This document shows positions 12,401 through 25,500 of a stretch of 64,000 bases of DNA, in pieces. The stretch comes from Ephydatia muelleri (taxonomy: Eukaryota; Porifera; Demospongiae; Spongillida; Spongillidae). Made by a program: the position numbers and the translations under genes. Under the pieces are notes generated by a model, which did not search any database, was not told the DNA's origin, and was given only the letters and a program-made list of their open reading frames with translations. The stretch lies in NCBI GenBank assembly GCA_013339895.1, contig JABACO010000016.1:4173767-4237766 (forward strand), in the 5' to 3' direction. Positions within the stretch are counted from its first letter, which is position 1, and each line of letters starts with the position of its first letter.

Positions 12401-15400
12401 TTCTTTTTTTTTTTTTTTTTTTGAGATTGCATCACATTGCATCCCCTTGCACATTTCTAGACATATTATGTCACATCACATCCAAATATACGCACCTGTT
12501 AGGCTCATTGTTATGATATACGCATACAGTACCTTATGGGGGGCATTTGTGTAATAAACAGTAATGCATAGCAAAAGCACCTGTACTTGTGTGTACGTGT
12601 CGCAGTATGCATATGAAGATTTAATGTACATTTGGTAAAGCTTGTCTTTTGGCTGTGAATCTTTGTGTCTGCTTTATTAATTGCCCTTTCAATGCTTTCC
12701 CAAAGGATGGCAACATTCCTAGTGGAGAATCGTTTGTGCGTCAGTTCCTTGTTGGGCAGAGATTCTTTAAGGAAGAATTTGGAGCCTATTGCAAGGAGGT
12801 AAGGTTAAGAGACTATGGAGATGCTGTACATCTGTGTACAGTCTACTTCAGCTCACAGGGTTCGCGATGTATGATACAAAAATGTACGCTATTCAACACT
12901 TTTGAGAAGTGGGAGGTGGAGGGCACAAATACATGTACAAGTGGTAGACCATCATCTAAAAAGGCCTAAAAACTATGACCGAGTCATCCCTTCACCCCCC
13001 CCCCCCCCCTCCCAATGCCCAAGGAATACTATAGCTAATGTACCTGTACTCATCGATTCACACTAGATAAAACCACTTCCTACAACACTAGTAACTTATC
13101 TGTTGTGGATGGTGGCGTGAGTTCTAGAACTAGAAGTAACATTGTAACTGGTACAGCTGCTGAGGTTCTTCCATGTACATATTTATTAATTTAAGATATG
13201 ACTGGTTATTGATTTATTGTGTGAGCTTGCAGCATTTGAAGACCTAGCTGACATTAGGAACTGATTAGAACTGCATTGCTCGATATGCAAAAGAAGCCAC
13301 TAATTGATCATGTGCTCATAATGCAAAAAAAAAGATTAATGCTTGGTTGCAAGCAATGTACAGAGCCTAGTAAAGTAGCTACTAATCGCTGTATGTTGCA
13401 TATGCATGTACAGTATGTACACTTCGAATGATCACATCTACATTGCTTGTCAGAGCAACCCGTTTCCACTACAATAATGAATAATAGACTGAACCTCCTC
13501 CTCCAACTCTCTGAGATCTCATACCTTTTATCCATACTCACCCCGTTTAAAGATTATTGCAGCTCTTGATGAGCTCTACAAAGTTAGAGGATGGTGTCTT
13601 TTACTTTGTTTTCTGCTCCTCCCCCTTCTGTTCCAAGTCTGAAAAACGAACAATAGAAATTTGTGTTGTACAGTGTGCATGTACATGCACATTTATGCCT
13701 CAGTTCATGATTCTCAAAAAAAACCCAACCTACAGTGTACAGTGCTAGCAAATCAAGGTCTAATGAACTCTGATGAAGGCAAATTAAGTGGCACAATTTT
13801 GCCAAGATGTAAAACCAAATAGTTCATATCAGTATCAAGAATGTATTTTAACCACGTCGCACAATTATATATTTGGACCATAAACATTTCACCGTAGATA
13901 TGTTTATGTGCTTAATGTATGTACTTGTACATGCATCGTCTTTTGTATACATAATAATGTAAAAATGATAACACTTACATGTACATGTACAGTGTGGGAA
14001 TAGCAATTACATTACGAATATTAAAACTTACTTGCCCACAACTTAAACCCTGAAAGTGTTGTAAGGTGTGACTTTTATTGATGTGCATGCATGTCAATAT
14101 TTTGTTTTGTGCATGTACATGTAGTCATCATAGTACATTTGTGCCTGATCACTCTGCAGTTCTGGTTGCCAGACACATTTGGCTACTCAGCCCAGCTTCC
14201 TCAGATCATGAATGGTGCCGGCATCAAATACTTCCTTACTCAGAAGCTAAGCTGGAACCTTACAAATACATTTCCTGTGAGTTTTAGCACGAGTGGTTGG
14301 TCAGTCATGTGGTATAATGCACTTGTACAGTCCTTCCTTCAAATGTAAATACTTTTGTGTGTATAGGCGTGTGTATGTTGTGCGTGCATCCCACAGCTCA
14401 GCACTAATGTAATATAATAATACATTTCCTTCTCTGTGATCTGTAGCATAATACATTTTTCTGGGAAGGAATTGATGGTACAAGGTCAGTAGTGAAGCGT
14501 ACATGTATGTGTTGGATTGTGAATGTGTTTTTGCTGCATGTACACTGTATATACGGTATGTAAACATACAGTATGTGAAAATGTATATGTACATTCTTTT
14601 ATGTCAGCATTCTCATGTGTGTACCGTGGTTGTTGTACTGGACTCTTATCTCATTTGTACTGTACTGTATAACTATTACTTTGATTTGTACATAGTGTCT
14701 TATAATGAAAACATCCAGCTTAATTTTAGTAATGCAGTTGATTTTTATTTGTTTTTCATTTTATCTCCTTAGGATTCTCACCCACTTTCCACCAGCGAAC
14801 ACATATTCTTCAAATGCTGGAGTTGAAGATGTAAATACACATGTGTGCCAGTGACCTTGATTCTGTTTCTGCAATATGCTTAGCTGGTCTGAGTCGTGGG
14901 AAATAGTCTAAACACATGCCGGGATTTGTGTCATTGATTACATGCACTATAGTAGCACAGTTTTCAATGAACATAGTCAACCAAGATTAGAGGGAATATG
15001 TAAATTATCCATGTACATATGTGCTGCAGAGGAGCAGACTTGTACATGTACACGAGCAGTAGGTAATGCTTTTTATTGATTAAAAAAAACTGGCAATTTG
15101 CTGTTGCATGTGAAATCAATGTCCATGTATTTGTCTCAATGTTGCGTGGCAGTTTGTTCAACTGTGTTCATCACAACCGTATCTACACTTGTAACAATAA
15201 TAATCATTTGATGCTGTAAAAGTGCAGTTGATAATACACTGTTCCATTAACACATGTGTTTCATATCTACATGCACAAACATATGGTCTTTATTAAAGCC
15301 AGCATTCATTCATTTACTGGTCAAGATTGGGACTGAGTGGAGGCTTTTATTTTGATCAGTCAATGTTGCATGCATTCTTGGATAGGTTGTGAAGACAGTG

Positions 15401-18400
15401 AAGCAATTCTTGGACAAGGGAAGAAGCCGTCAGAGCATACTGCTCTTTGGTCATGGGGATGGAGGAGGTGGACCCACGTAAGTCATCCATTCCCATTGTA
15501 AGAAGAGTGATAATGCTCCACTTTGGGTTATAAATTCTTTGAACTGTATTTGTTGATGTACAATGTACCACTTTGACCAGGGTACATACAGTACATGTAC
15601 GTATATGTGTGTATTGTCGTGATGCACATGTGTGTTTACAGTTCATCTGTAAGCAGTTTCTACAATTGCCCAGATTTCTTTGCTTGCACTGTGTGTATTT
15701 TAAATTCTATAGAAGTGCTGCTGATCGCATGTATGAGTGCTTGTAGCATCTGTAGCTATGTAAGAAATTAATCAAGTCTGTGATGTGGTCAGTTTGTGCA
15801 TGCAGAACAGACTATGGCAACATGGGCACTTTAGTGAACTCACGTTCGCTTTGTGAAGATCACATGGCATGTACACTTGCATGAATATCATTTTGAAGGC
15901 ATATTCATGTCTCTATTTTGTGATTATGAACTCTTTCTCACAGGGAAGGCATGCTGGAACTTGTAAAACGGATGGCTAATGTTGATGGTCTACCAAAGTA
16001 AGCATATGTATATTCCTATGATCGTGTGCGTGATTGTGTGCAGATAATGATAACATTCTAACAAGAGTTCACCTGCAGTGCTGCAGTGATATCGTAGTAA
16101 CTTGGGCAGTGTTGGCGCTTTTTTTGCTGTCGTATTTGAATAAAAGATCTATTAGGTGTTTCTTTTCCTTTCATAACCAAAGAGTGGTGCACTCATCACC
16201 TGAAGCATTTTATTCATCTGTTGAAAAGCATGATTCATCTAAATTGTGTACCTGGAAAGGTGAACTCTATTTGGAGTTGCATCGTGGCACCTACACTTCT
16301 CAAGCTAGGGTGAGTTTGAAATGATATCGATTCTCTGGACATGTCATGTGATATCCTCTGATAGCAGGCAAAATGTTCATCTACATTACATAGATGTACA
16401 CTGTACATGTTCTATTTATTTATACTGTACATGTATTTTCATTTTGACAGACATACATATACATGTAGGTATATTATATTTTATATTGTGTGTGCAATAA
16501 AATTACTTTACATCTAATGGTGCAACAAAGAGCTTGTGCTTGCTAAGCCAGAAAGAAAAGAATTATATCTAAATGTCACCCACGAGGCACAAATCCCGAG
16601 CTCGATAAGGAGCACTTGTTGCATGGGTGTCATGGTAGTGAAAGATTACATGCACTCCAACCTGTCCTTCAAAGTGTGCAACTAAACCAATTGGCTTTGT
16701 TGACCCATTGTACCATGCCATTGAAAGAAAAGAAAAAAAAAACAAGAAGAAGAAAAAAACAGAACACTTCTGGCATTATACATGTACAACTGTACATGTA
16801 CTTTGTGCAGTTACATGTAACACTGTATATGTACAGGGCACATGTGTGTGTAATGTATGTGAAATATGTGTTGGCTTGGTCTCACTTTCTATTCAGTAAA
16901 TTTATGTTTTGTCTTTTAAAAGTTGAAGCGTGAGAATAGGAAAATTGAAATCCTTCTCCATGACATGGACTTCGTAGCGGGAATCAATGTGGCATGTAAG
17001 TCACATGTGTGCTGGCTGATGCCTTTGTTGTTGTGCTGGCTGATGCCTTTGTTGTTCATCATGAAGCATCTATGTGTTACATTAATTGTGCATACATGTA
17101 CATGTATGCATGTGCATCATTTCTGTAGTCTCCATGTTCTATTGAAATCGTGATCAAATATTCAAGAAGTTTGTAACTAATTTCAATAAGCATCAGTCTC
17201 AGTCCTTTGAAAAAGTGACTTATACCTTATCTCAATGGCGAGTTATCTAGTTGTTAGAATTTCATAACAAATGGGATTAATAATTGTAGTAGTTTATAAT
17301 AAAGATAGTTTCAAGTTAACTAATCTACTCATCACCATTACATGCTACTAAGTTGATTTTGATTTCTTGATCTTTCTTGTAACTTTTAATGTTTCACCAT
17401 TATTATTTGATTATCTCGTGCAATCAATTAATGAACAAAATATTTACATGTAAAGAGGAACAAAGAGAGATTTACATTAACACAAGATGTGAATTGCAAT
17501 TAATACAGTAAAAATCATTTAATTAGCTACATTTTGGTAATAACCATTGAAAGGCTACAGTATCCAGTCATAGTATAATGTACACATCTGATATTGTGAA
17601 CTGTAAGCGAAAATGCATGTATGGGTTGTAGCAGAGCCTCAGTCATCTACCTTGCAACACACCCACTCAGCAATCTTGTTCCCCACAAATTACATGTACA
17701 TAAATATATTATTCTCTTCCACTGCAAATATGTGTACATCTGTATACTGTACCGTACAGGCACGTGTACTTGTGTACTTGTGCAACCACTGTACAATTTG
17801 TGTGTACAGTACTTCTTATGCAGTGTTCTGGCTTCAATGAATAGTTTAAACAGGATAAATGTAATATTCATGTACATGGTCATTTATGGAAGGTATACTG
17901 TACATGTAGATTTTCAATTTTTAAAGGCATTGTCAATGTTCATTTCTTGTACTGTTACATCGTGCTTGTACTGTTACATCGTGAAAAGGCATGCTATTGT
18001 GAACGCATTCACTGCATCATATCCGAGCCATCACTTGGCATGGTCGTCACCTGTGCCATAGTCATGGAATCTGTTGGTGAATTTTGATAAGCAGGAAGAG
18101 ATGCTGCAGGGGATTCTTCATAGCTCATTGTGGAGAAAGAAGGTTGCAAAAACAGGGTGGTGGAAGTACTCTCTGGTATGAAAGTGGAAGAGCTCAACAG
18201 TGTGGTGATAGAAGGACTCGGTGATGTACATATAGTGGAGGAAGTGCTTAGTGGCATGGTGTTGGAAGGGGTTAGTGGCATGGTGATATAAGTGCTTAGT
18301 GGCATGGTGATGTAAGTGCTTAGGGATGTAGTAGTGGAAGCACTCCATGAAATAGTGGAAGAAGGACTGAGCAACGCTGGTAGTGTTGCACTTGTAGATG

Positions 18401-19464
18401 TATCCACTGTGTTAATAGAGGTACATGTAATGGGATTTTAAATTTGACAATAGAAGAGAGGTTACTCTTGTCTTACCCACTCGGACCATCACACCATCAT
18501 TGTATGTTGAGTTGTTCACACACTGTGCAACCATCATCAGGTTTCCTCTGGTCACGTTGATGGAGATGGCACTAGAACTTTTTGGATCTTTCCCATTTGT
18601 TACAGCCTGCAGTTCACTCCTAGTGACCTTTGCTAGATCACTGAAACTCACTGTGTCTACCCTGCAGGGAAGTGTGTATCTGCATCCACTCAGTGGTGCT
18701 GGGTAGTCCAATATGTAAAGCACCCAGTAGGAGCAAACGTTGGTACAGGAGAAGTTGTATATTGTTGCAGCCTCACCAGGAGTTGTAGATAAGCTGCATT
18801 GAGTAGCTAAAAAGTGTTACAGTGTACATGTCAATGGCTGTTGTGTCAAATTTCAATGAACATTGCTAACCTCCATGCACAATTGTTCCAATGGATACTA
18901 GTGCAAGTACAAACATGTTCACATTGTTATTCATGGCCATTTTCTATTCAATGCACGTTTTGCTGGTTGCTTTCATGCAACAGCTGGCATTTTGAACCCA
19001 CTTTATAGTCGCTTTACAGGATGCAATTAATTTTGTAAACATGCATTTATGTTTCGAGAACAATAAGATTATTTATAACTGATGATGTGATCATTGTTTG
19101 GTATGGATTGATGTAGCTGGGGAAGAAAACGGAAGGGATACCATGGGTGGTTCTTGCCTGATTAACACTCATTCCTTAGAAATATTTTTCAAGAGCAAGG
19201 TTCACCTCATTCCATATCTACCAGACCCTTTTACTAGCATCTCCACTGATTGTAACATGTACTGTAGCTTGATGTATATGAAGGCATTACTGCTTATCCC
19301 TTTGTTCCACCAGCCTTTACCTTACTTTTGATCATTTGTCTGTTCATGGCTACCGCAGGGTTCTGTGGCACACATCTACATGTACACTACCATTTACACT
19401 GCACACCTTGCAGCAAAAAATAGTACTGATATAAAAATTAAGTGCCCTCTAGTGTACATGTGCT

Positions 19465-19545
<81 letters not shown>

Positions 19546-22500
19546 TTTAGCCTTCATTAGCCTTCATTCTTTGTTTTGCAGCATATGATACATTAGAGAT
19601 CTGCACATGTACCTGTACACAATGCATGCCAGGAAGGCTACAGTATGTGTAGTGTTATACAGATACTGGGTTTACATTTACATGTATGATCCTCGAATCA
19701 TAAAATGCAATAGTAACAGCTTGACCTTACCTACATGTACATACATGTACATATGAATAACCAATTTTGACTCAGCCAAAGCATTATGTTCTGTATGTAT
19801 CACCACATAACTACACAATGTGTATAGATAATACTGTACATGTATGAAGATGTACTTGTACGTGCATATTTTCTGTCAGTACAAACTTCATCTACATTTA
19901 CTTGAATTTTACAACATTCCTTTGTTTAGCACTGCACAAAACATGTCGTACTTGTACATGTACATATACAAATGCATTTATTGTGATACATGACAGTGTA
20001 CTTGTGTAAATTTAATGCCGTTGCTGCTTTCTCATTGATGAAGTGAGGAAAGACCTTAAAATGGCTGCGAAACGCAAGGCTCAACTGCTGAATCTATGGA
20101 AGCTCTTCCTGCTCAACCAGTTTCATGATGTTCTACCAGGAAGCTCAATTGATTTGGTATGTACCACCGATTCCCTTGCATGTTGGATGTTGACTAGTGG
20201 TACAGTGAGTTAGTTGAAATGTGTTATTGAGGTGTAAACAAGGTTAGATTGATAAATAATTTATATCCTATGCTGCTTGATATTTGAAGCTGCTGAAAAT
20301 CAATTGCATGTTACTACATTGTAGATCATTTAAATTGCCAAACTTACACTAAAAGTCAAAACCATTTGTGATTAAATTGTACCTTGTACCTTGTGATGTA
20401 CTGTACGTGTATACTGTGTTACGTTGTGTGTTCATGCAAGCTATGTACAGCTGTACTCCTCTTCCATCCTCAGGTTACGAAGGATGCACTGGCTTATTAT
20501 TCTGGTGAGGACTTGCAATAAAAGATGGTTAAGCATGATAAGGATAGGCAATTTCCACGTTTGTGCATTACATAGGTGAAAGGGACATAATTGTGCGAAG
20601 GGATAACACATGCTTCCAAGTGTTTGTAAAGTTTGTTGTTGTCGCCTTCTGAGAGCATGTTGCCGACACTTTTCATTGTGTGCAAAACTAAAAACCGAAT
20701 TATTTGAAAACAGCATGTGCATGTGATGTGCCTGTACAGTAGCTACATACATGTAGGTATTACACCTACATGTAAATTGTTTGTGCCGTCTATGGGATGT
20801 AATATTTCATCCGTTGCACACACACCCTCTTAACTTTTCTTGCACTCAGGCACACTACAGTACATATACATGTTCGTGTACATGCGTCTGCATTCAGCTG
20901 TACATTTGGCTTTTTTATTTTTTACAATTGCACCTCAAAACATGACGTGTGCTCATGGATGTGTACATTTGGCTATTTTATTTTTATAATCGCACCTCAA
21001 AACATGACGTGTGTTCATGGTGTTTTGCTTGAACAGTAAATTAGTAGGAAGAAAAGTACTCAAGCAACATTATCATATTCTTTGCACCTCCAAATTATGA
21101 GTAAAGCAGACTTTGTCGTATTCATTGCAAAGGAAATTGTTGTCGTTTGCCAATGGAGTTTTCAACTTGTGTAGTCATAATTTGACATACGTGTACAGCT
21201 TACCCATGCATCCAGTGCTAAATGTAGGTTAAAGTGTGTTGTAATACTTTCGCAATTGTTTGGGTTTTCGCAAACACCTTCAACCAGTCATTGAGTTGTT
21301 TATGATAAAGCATATTTCGGGTATTTTATGCTTTCACTTCACTTGTACTTATGTACTCCTTTGCAATTGCATACATGTATGTATGTTGTGTACATGTATA
21401 TTGACAAAGTAACTTGGTATGTTGACCTTTTAAGAATTGGCTTCCGATGCTGTCATGTTATTCACTGCATTCTTGTACAATTGTTTGCAAAGAAAGCCAA
21501 CAGCAGTTTATTTTTCTATTCCATGTATGTTTGTTTACTTATGCCATTATGGTTGCTAAATTTACCCTTCATGAGAGAAGGATGCTTTGGAATTTATTTT
21601 GTAGACTAATTCATGTACCTCTACTGTACAATAATGCTGCACTGTTTTGTTTCATTTAGTGCAGTAAATAGGTCATGTGATTTGGTGTGTATAAATGATG
21701 TGATGAGTTATGTCCATGTACAGTATAGTGTTTGTGATCAAATGTGTACATGTCTAAATGGTTTTTCTACATTGTTGCACAACTTTGTATTGCCTTTCAC
21801 ATCTAGAAGTGAAATCAGAGCTGTCAACTTTACTATCAGCTAAAATTGGTTTGATGCTGTCAATGGTAAGTGTGTTGTGTACAACTAAAGTCCATGTTTA
21901 TTCATATACTTGTACTGTACATGTAGCTATCGAACGGTGAAAAAGAAAAACAGTTAGTTGCTATCAACACATTCAGCTGGCCTAGACAGGATGTAGTCCA
22001 CCTTCCTGCACATATAAATGAAGAAATAACAGAAGGCGTGACCTGCTTGCAGACCTTGGTGGACGAAAGTGTTGTTGGTGAGTTCCAATGGTTCTGCACT
22101 CATGTCGTTTGCAACCAAAGCTGTATGCGGACTGTTATCTGAGATAATGATAAAAAGCAACATTTTAATGCTATTATCTTCACATATGAGATAAAGTATG
22201 TGTACATGTATATGTAAGTCATGTAGTTTGGCCATAAGTTTAGCATTCATATCATATTGTCTTTCAGCCCTTGTATCCTGTGGAGGTATGTCTGTTGAAG
22301 CGGTGCAGTTCTGCAACCCAACATATCCAGTTGTTGTTTCAGAGGTAATTGGTACTGTATCGTGCATTTGTGTGAGTGTTGTGTGTGTGTTCATGCCCGT
22401 ATCTCGCGTTTTTGTGTTAGTGTACAATGTATGTAAGTACAGTATGTTGTGCACAGCTTGTGTGAGTGTTTGCATACATGTATGTACCCATCTGTGCATG

Positions 22501-25500
22501 TTTATACATGTACATATTTGTTTGCTTGTTTGTCTCTCAAACCATTCGATATTTGTGTACACGTACAGATGTTTGTGTACATGTACAGTGTGTCTGTTTG
22601 TGTTCATGTGTGCGTGTGTCTGCATTGCAAGCCGATTGCATCATACACAGCTGTGTGACTTGTATACTTGTAGTCATTGCTTGCATTGTGTGCAACATAC
22701 AGCATACTCATGTTCTGCATAAAAATGCATGCATTGAAGTTTATGTTTAATTGATGCTTTGTGCAATGCCTGCAGGTTGCGGATGGTTTTGTTCTGGACA
22801 ACAACATTATCAGATGTTTTTTTACCAAGGATGGCTCCTTGAAATCAGTACTTCACAAGCAGTCCAACAGGCATGGCACACATTGGAACATGTAGTGATT
22901 TTGATTGCATGTGCAGCATCAACATGTAATGGTGTGTGCCTTCTATAAGCATTTGCATGTGCTGTACATGTAGATGAAACAAAACTTTTAATGATCGCAA
23001 GCCTTTTCTACCATACATGTACAGTATGTACATCTACAGTTGGCTAGCTGTACATGTGCTCCTATACAGTGTGCATGTACAGTACACTTGTATAGTGTAT
23101 ATACCATGCCTGTACATATACAACTACAGTGTACATGTATTTACATGGATAATACATGTGCATGTACATTGCTTATTTATCTCAGGGATGCAATAGAGCC
23201 TGGAAGGTGTGGCAATCAGTTTGTATTGTATGACGACATCCCATTGTACTGGGATGCCTGGGACGTGATGGAGTACCACTTAGAGACAAGGTAAGGATGC
23301 ATGCAATATGCAATTTACACAACCATGAAGATTTACTTTGGTGCTGTAGTACAGTGGTGTTTATAAATGTATAGAGCCTCGTACAATTCTGGCAGCCGTA
23401 GTACATGTCAGTTATTTGAATCTTTATGTATTGAACAATATGTTTGATTTTGTAAAATGTGAATTAATTAGCAAGTAATAGATAACATAGAACACCATAT
23501 GCATCATGGAAATCTTTTGGCATATGCATGCAGACTGATTGTCTATTCAAATACATTCAGAACACCAAATTTAAAAAAAAATCTTAATGCTACCAAAAAA
23601 GTAGCAACCCATTTTGAGGGTGTCTGATTATATATTGAAATTAATAACTGAAGTCATCAAACTGAATACGAGACCTGCAGTTCAACTTGTTTCAGTAAAA
23701 TTTAATATAGTTTATGGTACACATTATGCAATACGTTGTGGCAATTAGCCAAAACTGTGTTGCTCAATGCAACTGCCCCTTTGTGTAGGAAGCCTGTGGT
23801 CAAAAGCTGTACAAGTCTAGCAGTGGTCGAGAGAGGACCATTGAGAGCATCTCTAAAGGTTTGTTGTCTCAATGGATATGTTTGCTATTATGCCTGGATC
23901 TTGCAGATTGTTATTGACCTCAGTGAGCGTAGCCACTTACAGCAGTTTATCATACTGGATGCAAACTGTCCATATGTGAAGTTTGAAACATTTGTAAGTG
24001 CAGTGTCTTCTGCAGCCTGGATTATGCTTTTTTGCTGTACACATACATGTACATGTATGCACACGTATACCCCATTTGATGTATTGTACATGTAGAGAAG
24101 CAATCTTTATTGATATTTGAAGTACATGTTCACACATGCATGTACATGTACACTTCTGTCTCTGTTACTTGCATTTAAATTTTGGGAAGGTGAGTATAGC
24201 TCAGAAACACGTATGATACGAATGCATATGCCAACATGTACAAGTATGCGTGATAAGAATGAATATACAGTACATGTACATGTATACAAAGTGTGACTCC
24301 TTTCAATTACTTTTAAGGTTGACTTCTTTCAATTACTTTTAAGGTTGAGTGGCATGAGTCACACAAGTTCCTGAAAGTGGAGTTCCCCCTGAATGTTCGT
24401 GCCATGGAGGCGACTTATGAGATTCAGTTTGGTCATATTACCAGACCAACCCATTCCAACACGTCTTGGGACCAAGCCAAGTTTGAGGTACTGAACTTGT
24501 GTGATAGATATACTCTGTACTGTGTATATGATGCAACACAGTGTGCACATGTACTAATGGGGTTGTATATTTTTGTGCGGGGGGGGGGGGGATCATATGC
24601 AGTGTGCATACAAAAATTTTAACATTCCCAGATATAAACCCAATTGGGATGTTTTGATTACGTAAATGTACTTTGAGTTTCCACAAAGAGGCAACCATAC
24701 ATTTATGTCCTGCTTAAATCTTAACTTGTGAATGTGTTTGTCACACTTTGATCGTTCACAAATATCATTGTAGGTTATAATCCATCATCTAGTATATGTA
24801 TTTTGCTGCACATGTGCATGTACAGTTTGCACACATTTACTTTCGATTGAGGGTAAAACTATTTCCTCGATCCAGGTGTGCGGCTTGAAATGGGCTGATC
24901 TGTCTGATAGTGCCTTTGGAGTGGCTCTGCTTGATGACTGCAAGTATGGCTACTCCACACGTGACAACGTTATGAGCTTGTCTTTGTAAGTATGCATTTG
25001 TACACTTTATGCAAGTATGTGTAATGTTGAAGTAATTACTTTGCTAGTATGTATATGCTGGCAGTGTACAGTACATGTACATGTTCATTTAATACTGGTG
25101 CTTGAACTTTCAACAGGCTTCGCTCTCCAAAAGCTCCAGACAAATATGCTGATATGGGTTTGCAAACCTTTTCTTATGCCCTGCTCCCTCATCAAGGTAA
25201 GTCTGTAACTATTCTTAAGTTCAATCATATGCATGTACATGTATATTGAAGGTTTGGATGTAGATTTGTGGATATAATGCATGTTTAAATGTACATGTAT
25301 ATCCATACCAGACAATGACCTCAATACACATTGCTTCAAAAAGCTTCATCGTAATACTTATTACCTTAATAATATCACTATTTTCATCCATCTAGTATAC
25401 ATGTCAATACCCATTCACGTACATGTAGTATTTGTATAATAGAATTATTGCCTGTCATTTTATACCCACTTCATTAAATATAGCACCTTTGAAATCCTGT

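Noticed and set aside
21954-22625. 223-codon minus-strand frame
   Set aside because: It is antisense to MAN2C1 exons 23 and 24 and intervening GT-rich intron. The sense strand matches the family.
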